Source: Chloranthus sessilifolius (lineage: Eukaryota; Streptophyta; Magnoliopsida; Chloranthales; Chloranthaceae). Taken from it: 64,000 nucleotides of DNA. Location: NCBI GenBank assembly GCA_021018995.1, contig CM037598.1, positions 66,606,671-66,670,670 on the forward strand, written 5' to 3'. Made by a program: the position numbers and the translations under genes. Positions 23,061 through 36,416 of the stretch are shown one piece after another. The notes beneath the pieces are model-generated. The model did no database searches, was not told where the DNA came from, and worked only from the letters and a program-made list of their open reading frames with translations. Positions within the stretch are counted from its first letter, which is position 1; the number at the start of each line of letters is the position of its first letter.

Positions 23061-25463
23061 TATGACAACCTAGATTTTAGCACTCCAAAACCCGTGCCAT
23101 CAGCACGACCCTCGAGGTCGTGCCCCATAAGGCTGCACGGAACATTGGTATACCCAAGCAAAGATAAAACAAAATAGAAGCATAAGAACTGATATCAACC
23201 TAAATCTCCAATTCTACTATATAATCATCAAAATAACTAACCCAAAAGATGGTTCTGATCTCATGCCACCGCATGAGCAAAAGAACTCACTCGAACCATC
23301 AGTGACGACACAACAGTCACCCTGGATGGTTCGCCAAAAGAATATATCATCATTTAATTACATTTTCTCAAAAAATAGGGCTTGATATACCAAGCCATAT
23401 AGTACTCTCTTAAAAAATCAATCAAAGCATGCAGAGGTCCTATAAAAGAAGTCCTTAGGAGGGGCTCTGAATCCTCCCCAGGCACGTAATCCGAATCCTC
23501 TAAATCTACGCCTCCTGAAGTAGTAGCAGTTGCAAGCACAAGACCTACGACGTATAGTCTAAAGGGTGAGCTACATCATAGCTCAATAGGGAAACAACTG
23601 AATGAACATATAAGTTAATCTCTCACATATATTCCATGACATTTTAGAAGCATGATTTATCAATGAAATAGCTGGAAAACAATTTGAATGACTGAAAAGA
23701 TGAACTGAACGTAACTATTATTTTACACGTGTTTACTTGTTCTCAACTTGCTCACAAAAGACAATGATTGGCCTAAAAACTTAAATCGTAACTTAAATAA
23801 TCCTTGATTTACTGTAGCCTCGAGCCCCGATGGAATACCCTCCATCGTCGTCTAATCAGACCATTTTTATTTCCTTTTTCATTCATTTAATACTACCCAG
23901 GTCCCTTCCTCATATGCGACGGGGTCTAATTCTCATACATACATCCCTGGGATGTCCAACTGGTGTACGGATTGGCCGCCGTACTGGTCACAGATATCCT
24001 GTCGAGTCAATCGCGAGTATCCCGCCGCGTCGGTGGGGTATTCTCCAAAACCTTAAATCAAAAGTGCACTACATGTAGTTATTCACCATGCGATTGTACT
24101 AATTATAGTATATTAGGCCTGGTCAATTCTCATTTACTTTACTTTATATTTTTCTATACATCCTTGGGATGTGACTAGCTCAATGCATCACACAGATGCC
24201 CATATAACATTCACATCCCCTAGGGACGTCACATACTCATATTATAATTCATTTCCTTTCTTAGTGTTCACACACACACATACACACACACACACACTTA
24301 AGATTCACACTTTGAAGGCATAATTACTCATTTCTATATCACTACATACATTCTCTTGCAATTAAAGTACATGTTCAAGGAGTTTCCTACCTCACACATA
24401 TAAATTCTCAAGCGTCAAGGTCCATTGCGGTTCCCCATGCTCGCACTCACTTGCATGACCTAAGTTACATGATTGCATAAGCAAAGCATCAAGAACGATA
24501 CATAGAAGAAGGTACAAGACCCTCCCAGAACCCCAAAGTCCAAAACAAAAGTCAACAGAAATTGTCCAAATCGATTAATCGATTAATTGATTAATCGAAT
24601 TTCCAAAATCAATTAATCGATCCCAAATCGATAAATCCAAAATCCAAAATCGATTGATCGATTTTCAAATCGATCAATCGGTTTTCCCAGGCTCTTCATT
24701 TTCCAGCCACTGGGAGTGCACAGACGATTAATCGATTTAAAATCGATTAATCAAAATCCAAAAATCGATTGATCGATTTTAAATTGATCAATTGGTTTCG
24801 GGCATTATTGCCCAGCTTACTTCTAAGACAGAATCGATTGATCAATTTTTAAAATTGATTAATCGATTTTGTCAGAAACTCAGTCCTTTGCGGCCATTTC
24901 TCTCAGTTTTCTCCTCTTTCAATCTCTCTTTTTTTTCTATCTCTTTAATTCACATTTTACCATTTGTTCACTAAACTAATGCACAACAATATATACATTT
25001 GAAATCAAATAAAACTCACCTCAAATCAATCTCTTGATTGATTTAATGGCTTGATTTATGGGCTAGGGTTCCTAGCTTTGACTCCAATGAGTTCACCTAC
25101 GCGTTGCGGTCATAATTTATAGCTCACGAGCTCCTTAAATTCTTAATCCTCTAGCATTTACTCCTCCCTTTCTCTCTAACCCTCTCTCTCTTCATAAATC
25201 TCTTCACACCAACCAAAACAAAGAGAAATAACTTCTCTTTAGCCTTTTTGCTAACTTAGTCCATGTCTTTGATGTAAAACACATATACCAAAGATAGGTG
25301 TATATGATCTCTAAACAAGATCCTACACTTTGCATACATACTTATTAACATCAATCTAATTAAATCATAGTCATCGAGTTGACTTTCACTTGGTCAAACT
25401 TAGGATCTGTCGAGCACGCATCCCGAGGATATTGTTCAACGCCCAAATTTCAGGGATGCTACA
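23061..25463 (-). repeat. 3' LTR of element D
   Basis: 2403 bp. Its plus-strand left end reads TATGACAACCTAG, where the right LTR has TGTGACAGCCTAG, so the terminal TG has mutated. The right end is GGGATGCTACA, next to the polypurine tract 25464-25476. It contains a palindrome array with mixed TCGATTAATCGA and TCGATTGATCGA units (24567-24870) and (CA)n near 24270-24297. Confidence 0.92.
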
Positions 25464-25476
25464 TCCTCCCCACCTT
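25464..25476 (-). other. Polypurine tract of element D
   Basis: Minus-strand AAGGTGGGGAGGA abutting the LTR start, identical to that of family 1. Confidence 0.85.
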
Positions 25477-25799
25477 CGGAAATTTTGTCCTCGAAAATGT
25501 ACCCAAGGCTTCCCGTTTGGAGACCCACACACACAGACACATGTAGGTTCATCCGATAACAAACATAGCACATCCTACATGACGACCAATTACATTTGAA
25601 ACGATTGTGAGTAAGTAATTATAAGCCAAAAGGAATTAATCAAGAGTGAAATTGGATTTACATTCCATACAGCGGTTACCTGCACCCAAAACAAGTACAA
25701 CTTAAAAGAAACAACATCTATGCTAGATAGTTTCATACATAATAATTTCAAAATAATTACAATCCCAAAAAGTAATTACAATGCAAAAAGAAATGCTAC

Positions 25800-27276
25800 A
25801 AGCTAACAATCATGCAGTCCCATCCCCGGGTTGGTCCTCATCGTGATCCGCACGTGTACTAGAGCCCGATGCATCAGGAGCCCATGTCCGCGCCGTCGCG
25901 ATGCGCTACTAGTAATCGGTGGGATACATGAACTGCATGGTCTAATGGAGCAGTGCCTCATGAAAATCCAGCCTATGGCCCATCCGAGTGTTGCTCTCCT
26001 CCAAACGCCGATGGTGCTCCAGCATCTGGCGATTGTTCTCCGCCAAAAGGGCGAGAACATCATCAATAGTGCTCGGTGAAGGGGCCTAAGATGCCCGTCT
26101 CCAGTGAGAACGTACATGAGCCGTAGGAGTGGACTATGAAGGAGCAATAGGTGGCACTGAAGGATGCTCCTCAGGTGGTACCGGTTCATGAGGCTGCTCC
26201 CTCACTGCGTGGTCCTGTGGTGGTATAACAGGCTGCTCCCCCTCTGCTGGCGGGTCCTGCTGTGGTGGTGGTGCATCACCAGCCTGGGCAGGTGTTGGCC
26301 CCTCAATTGGCAGAACCTTCTTCAATAGCCTATAGCTGCGGCCCCACGTTGCTATGGAATAATGCTTAACATGATTGGTAGCCTTACGCTCGACGGGAGA
26401 AATAGCATACTATGGGGCGGTAGAGTAGCATTCCAACATGCTTGAAATAAGCCAAGTGTAAGGCATATGCTCCTTGGGTCTCAAAGGGCCCTTCATCATT
26501 TTCCCTTTTATATAAATCATACCCTCAATTACCAATTTGGTAGCGTCAAACCAACGGCCGTGGTATGTCACATATAAGGCCTGTTGGACCAACTCTACTT
26601 GCTCAGTGTCATGGCGTATGGAGTAGAGATTACACTTGATTATCGAATCAAGCATCCACATGTAAGGGGGTAAGTCTACCCTCCATATGGATTTCCCGGA
26701 TCCCTTGTTTCCCCTCGTCATTTCGATTCTTATTTCTTCATAATCTACGGGTTGTGGGAAGGGAGGTAAAAGATTGGTCTCGGGGACGTGTGTGAGAAAG
26801 CACTCTAAAGACTCATGGACGTGGCATGGGGTGAATAGGTAGTTACGACCATCGATCTCGGTCGTAACGGTGCCATCTACGTGACCTGCCTTTGGGTTTT
26901 GATAAAATAACCTAACGAGTCGATGATAGAAATAACCGTGTAAGGGTTTCAAAAGGTTACCGAGGCCCGCATTAACGAGGTATTGTCAGGCCCATTTGGT
27001 TTCGCCCTCAACCTCGAGATCGGTAAACAGAGCCTCGTCAATAATGTATTCATATTCAAACTCCTTTGCAGCCCACCATTCATTTGGTTGGGGCAAATGT
27101 CCGGGTGGTGGTGATGGGGGCGACGATTCGCGTGATGACGCGTCCGTCGAGTATGATGAAGCTGATGATGATGATGATGTTGATGAAGGTGAAGCTGGTG
27201 GTGGCGCGGCATTCTTACGCTGTACCGGTAGCTTAGAAGTAGCTTGCTTCGAAGCTAACCGGATCTTAGGTGGCAT
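25800..27276 (-). pseudogene. aORF of element D, broken by stops
   Basis: Start ATG at 27276: MPPKIRLASKQATSK, then a Pro/Ser-rich and basic stretch, NEWWAAKEFEYEYIIDEALF, and a stop where family 1 reads WAQNY. Core frame 26952-26410 (180 residues) includes RLVRLFYQNP, VDLPPYMWMLDSIIKCNLYS, GRWFDATKLVIEGMIYIKGK and MPYTWLISSMLECYS. Then come another stop, an Ala/Pro/Gln linker (26325-26134) and a coiled-coil-like segment (IDDVLALLAENNRQML) ending FMYPTDY. The protein is clearly homologous to the family-1 aORF despite very different LTRs, and the core is much better conserved than the linker. Stops look like C-to-T changes. Confidence 0.75.
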
Positions 27277-27517
27277 TTAAGGTTTAAAATCAAGAAATTT
27301 TCCAAAACCTAGGGCTATAATAACTCAATTTGAAAGGAAATCGAAAAACTAGGGTTTACCTTTCATATTCGATCTGGATAGGTAGGGTTTTGATCTGAAT
27401 TCGATCCACAAAATCCTCAAACCCTTGCGGTTTTGCTAGGCAAAGGAAGGAGAAAATGACGCTTAAAGAAAAAATTTTGTTGGAAATTCGAAATGGGAAT
27501 AAAAAATCCCAAAACTG

Positions 27518-27526
27518 TTATATATA
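27518..27526 (-). promoter_or_regulatory. TATA box upstream of the D aORF
   Basis: Minus-strand TATATATAA about 240 bp upstream of the aORF ATG. A GGGATTTTTTATTCCC inverted repeat lies just downstream (27495-27510), matching the position of the GGGGATTTCATTCCCC repeat in family 1. Confidence 0.45.
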
Positions 27527-27530
27527 GGCA

Positions 27531-27775
27531 AAATCGATTAATCAGTTTTCACAACTTAAACTCGGGTGCATGAAATCGATTGATCGATTTCAAAAATTGA
27601 TTAATCGATTTTCAAAATCGATTAATCGCATTTGACTCGATTAGTCGAAATTTACTGCTATTATTTTTCCAGGTTTTTCAACTCACTGGCGCGTGCCAGT
27701 TGTTCAAACTAATGAAATCGATTAATCGAAATCCAAAATTGATTAATCGATTTGGAAATTGATTAATCGGTTCTG
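27531..27775. repeat. Palindrome array between pol and aORF (element D)
   Basis: Shorter than in family 1: about ten units of ATCGATTAATCGATT or ATCGATTGATCGATT plus an ACTGGC-N4-GCCAGT hairpin near 27685-27701. It lies directly upstream of the aORF TATA box, as in A, B and C. 27776-28034 is AT-rich DNA with nothing else recognised. Confidence 0.85.
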
Positions 27776-28034
27776 ACTGAATTTTCAAAAAAATTTGCAT
27801 TTTGTTTTTCTTCCTTTGCCTTTGTCATTTTATCAGTTTTCTATGGCTTGTAGGAGTATATATTAGTCATTCTTTTTCATGATGCAATTACCATCAAGCC
27901 ATGCATTTTAATCGCACAATGGTACATTTATAATCCACATTCGTTCCTTTCATTCTTTACATAAGTCGAGATATCGTGCAATTTTTTGATTACATAGATG
28001 GGTCAAACTCCCAAACATACATGCGATCATACAA

Positions 28035-31000
28035 TTAGGCTATCAACTCTCCACACAACAAGTCTGCATACTGCTCTCTCACATCTGCCTCTTGTTCTCA
28101 CATAGCTTCCTCGGCCGGATGATTCTTCCATCGAACAAGCACTAAAGGAATCACTTTCGTGCATAATACTTGTTTTTTTCTATCCAATATCTCAGCCGGT
28201 TCCTCGATCATGATCATATCTTCATGCATTTCCAACGACTGACCTCTCAAGATATGGGAAAGGTCATTCACATATTTTCTGAGCATAGAGACATGGAAGA
28301 CGTTGTATACCGAATCAAATGATAGTGGTAATCCAACGCAATATGCGACCTTGCCTATACGACCCAAAACCTCAATGGGTCCAAGGTAACGGGGACTCAA
28401 CTTGCCTCTCTTTCCAAATCTCATAACGCCTTTCATAGGCGATACCTTCACAAACACATGCTCGCCAACGGTGTAGTCCACACTCGTTCTTTTGATATCG
28501 GCATAGCTTTTTTGTCTGCTCTGGGCCGACTTAAATCTCTCTATGATCATACGAATGACTATGACGTTATCTTCAAGCAACTCCGGCCCCAAAACAAACT
28601 TTTCACCGATTTCTTCCCAATTGATAGGTGATCTACATCGCCTTCTATATAGAGCTTCATACAGTGTCATTCCAATGTTGCAAATTTGATCAACGGTAGG
28701 TGTTGATCCCATGATCCTTGTAGTTCAAGCATACACACTCTGAGCATGTCTTCTATCACTTGATTCACCCGCTCTGTTTGCCCATCGGTTTGCGGATGGA
28801 ATGTTGAACTAAAGTCTAATCACGTACCCATGCCTTCCTAAAACTTCTTCCAAAACTTAGAAGAATATAACGGGTCACGATCAGAGACGATGCTACTAGG
28901 AATCCCGTGCAATCGCACTATCTCCTTCATATACAACTCCGCGAGTCTTCTGCTGTGTACATCGTGTTATAAGGGAAGAAGTGTATTGACTTGATTAATC
29001 GATCCACGACTACCCAAATGGCATTGTATCTCTTGGCTGTATGCGATAGTCCAACAATGAAATTCATGGAGATTGATCCCCACTTCCACTCTGGTATAGG
29101 TAAAGGCTGTAATAATCCAGCAGGATGACTGTGGTCTACTTTCACCTGTTGACATGTCAAACATCGTGACACGTACTTGGCTACATCTTGCTTAAAACCT
29201 CTCTACTAGTAATTCTTTCTCAAGTCTTGATACATTTTGGTGCTACCAAGGTAGATAGCATATTTCGACTTGTGAGCTTCATCAAGGAAAGTTTGCCACA
29301 GATCGACATCATCTGGAATACAAAAGCGTCCCTTGAATAGTAAGGAACCATCCTTTTTCACTGAGAACTCTGGCCTAATGCCTTCAATCACATCTTAGCG
29401 AATTTTGGTTAACTCCGGGTCTTTCATCTGTAGCTCGTGAATGTGCTCAAAGATCATCGGTCTCGCTGATATGTTAGCCAAGAAAGCTCATGTAGTTTGC
29501 ACCTCAATATTTGCGTCATACAGTGAAAGATCTTCAAACAATTTCTATTTGTGCATTCCCATAATCAGATTAGCCAACTGAGCTGAACCCTTCCGACTCA
29601 AGGCATCGGCTACCACATTAGCCTTGCCTGGGTGGTATTGTATGGAGCAATCATGGTCCTTGAGAAACTCCATCCATTTGCGCTGCCTTATATTTAACTC
29701 TTTTTGTATAAACAGGTACCTGAGGCTCTTATGGTTGGTGAAGATCTCAAAGGTCTCACCGTACAAATAATATCTCCAAATCTTCAATGCAAATATGACC
29801 GCTGTTAGTTCCAGGTCATATGTATGATAGTTCTTCTCATGATCTTTTAGCTGTCTTGACCGGTAAGCAATCACCTTCTTATATTGGTTGAGCATGCGGC
29901 CCAAACTATTATATGAAGCATCATTATATACCGCGAACCCTTCACTGCCTGAAGGAATTGCTAGCACTGGAGCTACAGTGAGTCTTTTTTTGAGTTCTTT
30001 AAAACTCTTTCCGCACGCTTCACTCCACTCGAATCTCGCATCCTTCCTTATAAGTCTCGTAAGAGGTCCCGATATTTTAAAAAATCTCTCTACAAAACAT
30101 CGATAGTAGCCAGCTAGACCAAGAAAACTACGGATGTCTGTTACCGTCTTTGGTTGTTCTCAGCTTACCACACTATCCCTTGAGACAACATGTCTCAAAA
30201 AGCTAACTTTCTCCAACCAAAACTCGCACTTACTGAGTTTGACGTATAGTTGGTATTCACGTAAAATTTGTAGAGCAACTCTCAAGTGTTCTTCGTGCTC
30301 TCTCTTCGACTTGGAATATATCAGGATGTCGTCAATGAATACTATGATGTAGGAGTCCAGGTGTGGTTTAAACACCCGATTTATCAAATCCATAAATGAC
30401 GCTGGTGTGTTCGTCAACCCAAACGACATTACTAAGAACTCGTAGTGTCTGTACCGTGTCCTGAATGCTGTCTTCTGGATGTCCTCTGCCTTAACTCTCA
30501 GCTAATGGTATCGAGATCTCAGATTGATCTTGAAAAAGTACCTTGCTCCTTGCAGCTGATCAAACAAATCATCAATCCTAGGCAATGGGTATCGATTCTT
30601 GATAGTGAGTTTATTTAATTGGCGATAGTCAATGCACAGTCGCATTGACCCATCTTTCTTCTTTACTAACAAGACTGGTGCTCCCCATGGAGACGCGCTA
30701 GGTCTTACAAACCCCTTATCCATAAGCTCTTGCAATTTCTCTTTCAACTCTTTCAACTCAGTAGGAGCCATCCTATATGGTGCTTTAGAAATAGGCTCCG
30801 TTCCAGGTGCTAAGTCGATGGCGAATTCCACCTCTCTATCAGGAGGTAATCTTGATAATTCCTCTGAAAATACATCTTCGAATTCACGTACAACTGTGAT
30901 CTTTGAGATAATGTTCTTTCCGTCCTTATCTTCCTTAAAAAATGCCAAGTAAACACTACACCCCTTTCTGATCAAGCGCTCGACCCTGACTGCAGAGATA

Positions 31001-31406
31001 AGTGGCATAAACATCAATTTCATTCGTCGGAATCGAAATAATCTCCTTGTATTGGGTCTGAAGATGACGACCTTGTTCTTACAATCTACCATCGTACAAT
31101 GCTGTGACAAGCAGTCCATGCCAAGGATTACGTTGAATCCTTGCATGTCTAACAGAATTAAATTTATCGGTAGTTCAAATACGTCTCCATCTCTAATGGT
31201 CACTATCACAGACTTACAAACCCTTTCCGTATCGACCGATTTCTCAATCAGGATAGATACCGCTAAAACAAAGTCCAATGTCTTCGGGTTGACCTTCATC
31301 TTCCTAGCAAATCAAGGAGTGATAAATGAGTGGGTAGACCTCGGGTCTATCAATACTCTAGCCTCGTAAGCTACATAACCTCCCTTTTCGTACAAGTCTA
31401 AGGTAC
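28035..31406 (-). pseudogene. pol of element D
   Basis: Order: protease (LIDPRSTHSFITP near 31350; Gly of DPG mutated to Arg), 31299-30502 (265 residues, PR end to RT palm, [21 protein letters not shown]), 30429-30160 ([14 protein letters not shown]), 29967-29545 (RNase [11 protein letters not shown]), 29391-28927 (integrase finger and core) and 28712-28098 (core end, KVGEHVFVKVSPMKG, VLVRWKNHPAEEA). The first integrase catalytic Asp is replaced by Asn (SISMNFIVGL). Several TAG/TGA stops stand where the other copies have Gln, Trp or Arg. Inactive. Confidence 0.88.
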
Positions 31407-31555
31407 CTATATTACACATATATATATACATAGCACACTATATAAATCAAAATTTATGGAAGAAAATTAGTCTACTCTACTTCTTACATAAATGTACCTT
31501 CTCTATCTAAAAACTTTTAAGAAATTAAAATTCTTTATTTAAAAGAAAATCTCAC
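31407..31555 (-). other. Intron-like segment between gag and protease (element D, 149 bp)
   Basis: CAAG|GTGAGATTTT ... TAATATAG|GTACCTTAGA; splicing would give Q-G-T-L-D-L-Y-E-K into the protease. Position and phase are identical to family 1. The interior is AT-rich with stops. Confidence 0.6.
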
Positions 31556-32941
31556 CTTGGATCACGTCGTTGGTATTATGTGCTTCCTGAGCAGTAACAG
31601 CGTAAGCTCTTCCTTGTACGACCGACTTCCTTGCTTGTATCGGTCATGACATTGAAACAGAAGTCGTCCTCTCCTTGCTCATCTCAGGGCAATCTCGGAT
31701 AATGTGGCTCACCTTTCCACATTTATAGCAACCCCGAGTATCCCTTCTACACTTCGCTGTTTTATAAGACTTGCCACACTTGCCATAAGTCTCAACCGTA
31801 GTAGACGCTACCCTTGAGAAACCCTAGGTAACTGCTACTCCAGTAGTGGTAGTAGGGTTCTCATACCTGATTGGCCTCCTCGACACAAGCACGAATAATC
31901 TCTGATAGTTTGTCTGCTATGGTGGTCTAATATAGCCAGTTTGGAATGGCTGCCTCTGAATGGATGTTACGAATCTTGGCTTTTTATTCACCGGCTCGTA
32001 GTTCCCTACTTTGCTTTTATTTGTTCTTCCTCTCCCTTGCTAATCCCTTCTTCTGTATCTATCTTCATTGTCCTCTTCTATTACTAAGGCTTTACTCATG
32101 ACCTCTCCATAGGTCTTTAACTCAAACACCGCTATCTTTCCCCTGATGTCCGACCTCAAGCCATGTTGTAGTCTTTTCGCTTTCATCAAATCTGTGACCA
32201 CAAAATCAGGAACAAAGCGAGCGAGCTTCATAAACTCAACCCCATACTCTCTCACTGATATTCTTCCCTGCTCAAGCTGTAGAAATTTAAATTCCATCTG
32301 ATTGCGTACAACTTCAGGAAAATACTACTTATTAAATTCTTCCACAAACTCCTCCCATGTCTAGGGCAATCCTGGGGTCTCCTGAGCCCTAGTCCTAGAG
32401 ATGGACTTCCACCAAGGTCCTGCCTCCCCATCTAACATGTACACTACTCAACGGATACTCTCATCTTTCGTGCACGTAAGCGCGCTAAATACTTTCTCCA
32501 TTTTGCTCAGCCAGTTTTCCGCATCCATTTACTCTGCTTGCCCTGAAAAGCTCAGAGGGCGCATCCTCCTAAACTCCGTGAAAGCAGAGGGCAATGCCTG
32601 TGTAGGACCTACTATAGGTGTAGGTGGCTGATGTTGGTCATTGGCATTTTGAGCTGCTAAGGATGCTACTTACTGAGCCATGACATTTGCTATGTTTCCA
32701 TAGTATGCATCATCCTCTGACGCTCTTCTCTCTCTTCATTTCTTTCTCTAACACTTTCCTGTTCTCTCTGATCCCCATCTTGACGATTTCTCTCTTCTTG
32801 GTCTTGGTTCTCTTGACCACTACTTTTTGAACCTCCTCTATTTCCCATCGGTACTCTATTCGTAGCCAAGACGAAATCGTCTCTACTCCGCAAGTTTTTG
32901 CCATGACCGCCCTGAAGCCTTCCCCTTCTACTAGAAGACAT
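31556..32941 (-). pseudogene. gag of element D
   Basis: Start ATG at 32941 (MSSSRRGRLQGGHGKN), with a highly charged stretch (NRQDGDQREQESVRERNEER) and a stop after MHTMET. The capsid-like region at 32297-32040 (EFKFLQLEQGRISVREYG) and the zinc knuckle GCYKCGKVSHIIRDC near 31700 are readable. Confidence 0.83.
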
Positions 32942-33027
32942 AACGCTCTGCACATGAAACCAAAGTTTGAATAGTAGGTCCTATGCTCTAACAACATCAA
33001 GACTTATCAGAAAATTTAAAAGAAACT

Positions 33028-33039
33028 GCTCTAATATCA
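33028..33039 (-). other. Primer-binding site of element D
   Basis: Minus-strand TGATATTAGAGC, the initiator tRNA-Met site with C-to-T/G-to-A type changes, next to the LTR at 33042. Confidence 0.7.
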
Positions 33040-33041
33040 AC

Positions 33042-35435
33042 TGTGACAGCCTAGATTTCGACACCCCAAAACTCATGCCATCAGCATGACCCTCGAGGCC
33101 GTGCCCCATAAGCCTACACAGAACATTGGTATACCCAAGCAAAGATGAAACAAAATAGAAGCATAATAATTGATATCAAACTAAATCTCCAATTCTATTA
33201 TATAATTGTCAAAATAAGTAATCCAAAAGATGGTTCTGATCTCATGCCACCGCATGAGCAAAAGAACTCACCCGAATCGTCAGTGACGACACAACAGTCA
33301 CCCTGGATGGTTTGCCAAAAGAATATATCATCATTTAATTACATTTTTCTTAAAAAATAGGCTTGACATTTAAGTCGTACAGTACTCTCTCAAAAACTCA
33401 ATCAAAGTACGTAGGGGTTCTCTTGAAGAAGTCCTCAGGAGGGGGCTCTGAATCCTCGATAAGCACGTAATCCGAATCCTTTGGATCTACGCCTCCTAAA
33501 GTAGTAGCAGCCGTAAGCACCGGACTTGTGACATATAGTCTAGAGGGTAAGCTACATCATAGCTCAATAGGGAAACAACTGAATGAACATATAAGTTAAT
33601 CTCTCACATATATTCCATGACATTTTAGAAGCATGATTTATCAATGAAATAGCTAAAAAATAATTTGAATGACTGAAAAGATGAACTGAATGTAACTGTT
33701 ACTTTACGTGTGTTTACTTGTTCTCAACTTGCTCACAAATGACAATGATTGGCCTAAAAACTTAAATCCTAACTTAAATAATCCTCGATTTACTATAGCC
33801 TTGAGCTCTGATGGAATACCCTCTATCGTCGTCTAATCAGACCATTTTTATTTCCTTTTTCATTCATTTAATACTACCCAGGTCCCTTTCCCATAGGCGA
33901 GGGGATATAATTCTCATATATACATCCCTGGGATGTCCAACTAGTGTACGGATTGGCCACCGTACTGGTCACGGATATCCTGCCGAGTCAGTTGCGAGTA
34001 TCCCGCCGCGTCAGTGGGCTATTATCCAAAACCTTAAATCAAAAGTGCACTACATATAGTTATTCACCATATAATTGTGTTAATTATAGTATATTAGGCC
34101 TGATCAATTCTCATTTACTTTACAATTTTCCATACATCCCTGGGATTTGACTAGCTCAATGCACCACACCGATGCCCATATAACATTCATATCCCTTGGG
34201 GACGTCACATACTCATATTATAATTCATTTGCTTGCTTAGTGTTCACACACACACACACACTTAAGATTCACACTTTCAAGGCATAATTACTCATTCCTA
34301 TATCACTACATACATGCTTTTATAATTAAAATACATATTCAAGGTTTTCTCTACCTCACGCATGTAAATTCTCAAGCATCAGGGTCCATTATGGTTTCCC
34401 ATGCTTGCACTCACTTGCATGACCTAAGTTACATGACAGCATAAGCAAAATATCACGAACAATGAATAAAAGAAGGTACAAGACCCTCCCAGAACTCCAA
34501 AGTCCAAAACAAAAATCAACAGAAACTGTCCAAATTGATTAATCGAATTTTCAAAATCGATTAATCGATTAATCGATCCCAAATTGATAAATCGAAAATC
34601 CAAAATCGATTGATCGATTTTCGAATCAATCAATCGATTTTCTCAGGCTCTTCATTTTCCAGCCACTGGGAGTGCACAGACGATTAATCGATTTAAAATC
34701 GATTAATCGAAATCTAAAAATCGATTAATTGATTTTAAATCGATCAATCGGTTTTGGACATTATTACCCAGCTTACTTCTAAGATGAAAATCGATCGATC
34801 GATTTTGAATCGATTTTCAAAATCAATTAATCGATTTTGTCAGAAACTCAGTCCTTTGCAGCCATTTTTTTCAGGTTTTTCCTCTTTCAATCTCCCTTTC
34901 TTTTCTATCTCTTTAATTCACATTTTACCATTTGTTCACTAAACTAATGCACAACCATATATACATTTGAAATAAAATAAAACTCACCTCAAATCAATCT
35001 CTTGATTGATTCAATGGCTTGATTTACGGGCTAGGGTTCCTAGCTTTGACTCCAACAAGTTCACCTACGCGTTGCCGTCGTAATTTATAGCTCACGAGTT
35101 CCTTAAATTCTCAATCCTCTAGCATTTACTCCTCCCTTTCTCTCTAACCCTCTCTCTCTTCATAAATCTCTTCACACCAACCAAAACAAAGAGAAATAAC
35201 TTCTCTTTAGCCTTTTTGCTATCTAACTTAGTCCATGTCTTTGATGTAAAACACATACACCAAAGATAGGTGTATATGATCTCTAAACAAGTTCCTATAC
35301 TACGCATATGTGCTTATTAACATCAACTTAATTGAATCATAGTCATCGAATTGACTTTCACTTGATCAAACGTACGACTAGTCGAACACGCATCTCGAGG
35401 ACACTATTCAATGCCCAAAATTTGAGGATCTTACA
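33042..35435 (-). repeat. 5' LTR of element D
   Basis: 2394 bp, from TGTGACAGCCTAG to GAGGATCTTACA on the plus strand. The palindrome array is at 34535-34835. It is the partner of 23061-25463; the scattered differences between the two are mainly transitions. Confidence 0.92.
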
Positions 35436-36416
35436 AGGGCCCTCTATACGGAATGATCTCGTGGGAGTAGATGCCATAGGCCTCTGATAACTCGTGTAAG
35501 GTGGTCTTGAAATTAGAGCAGGTGCTGTAAACCTCGGCTTTTTATTCTCCGAGTCGTAATCACTTGCTCTCCCTTGATTGGCCTTGTTCTTTAAGTCACG
35601 CCTCTTATACATGTTTATATCTCTCGCACCTACGATGGCCTTCCTCATGACTTCGGCGCATGTTTCAAGTTCAAACATCGACACCCTATCCTTAATATTT
35701 GGTCTCATGCCTTCTTCAAATCTATTGCCCTTCATTTCCTTGGTAGCCACTAACTCAGGAGCAAATCGTGATAAACATACAAATTTATTACCGTACTCCC
35801 ATACGGTCATGCTCCCTTGCTCTAAATTGGCAAAATCCTTCTTCAATTGATTCTGGACTTGTTCTGGAAAATATTCCTTGTTAAACACTCTCACAAATTC
35901 GGCCCATGTCCACGGGTCATGTAGGCCCTCAACTTCTCTCTTTCTTAACACCAACTTCCACCAAGAATCGGTGTCACCTTCAAGTTGGAAGGAGGCCCAA
36001 CCAACTTTCTCATCTTCTGGGCTCTGGAGTCTTTCTAATAGCTTCTCCATCTGGTTCAACCATTTCTCCGCCTCCAGCGAATCCGTCTGCCCGTGGAAAC
36101 TCGGAGGTCTTAATCTCCTGAAGTCCACGAAAGATGATGGCAATAGTGCTAGAGGAGGTGGTGGCTCATGATGATGACCCACATTATTGGCGGCTAATAT
36201 CACAGTTTGCTCAGTCAGTAATGTCGTCTGCTGAGCCATAGTAGCAGTTACGGCCTCCATAGCTCTAGACATCCTCTCTGTGGCCTTATCTCGATGATCC
36301 CTCTCCTCCTCAGGAGGTGGTCTCTGCTCTCTACCAGATCCCGAAGGAATATCATCTATCCTTCTCACATTTCTTTGGCAACCTCCTCTGGGTCGACCTC
36401 TACTTCTTAGGTCCAT
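35436..36416 (-). pseudogene. gag of element H, N-terminal part
   Basis: The frame opens at 36416 with MDLRSRGRPRGGCQRN and stays open until element D cuts it. It has a charged segment, MAQQTTLLTEQT, and the Gag capsid-like region (FRRLRPPSFHGQTDSLEAEKWL, WTWAEFVRVFNKEYFPE, LEQGSMTVWEYGNKF). The continuation with the zinc knuckles is at 23055-22746. H gag is quite diverged from the A/B/C gag. Confidence 0.88.

Larger units (their letters stand above)
23061..35435 (-). mobile_element. Complete chromovirus D (family 2), 12.4 kb, inserted in gag of element H
   Basis: Both LTRs are present (23061-25463 and 33042-35435), with polypurine tract, aORF, palindrome array, pol, intron-like segment, gag and primer-binding site in order. 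The 5-bp target-site duplication AGGGC flanks it (23056-23060 and 35436-35440), and the host gag continues across it. The two LTRs are similar but visibly diverged, and pol and aORF carry stops, so this is an old insertion. Its LTR differs clearly from family 1 although the overall plan is identical. Confidence 0.95.

Noticed and set aside
25803..26189. 128-residue minus-strand ORF in element D
   Set aside because: Out of frame with the aORF; the coiled-coil homology to the B and C aORFs lies in a different frame of the same stretch.
35578..36171. Plus-strand ORFs of 90-97 residues
   Set aside because: Antisense shadows of the intact H gag frame.
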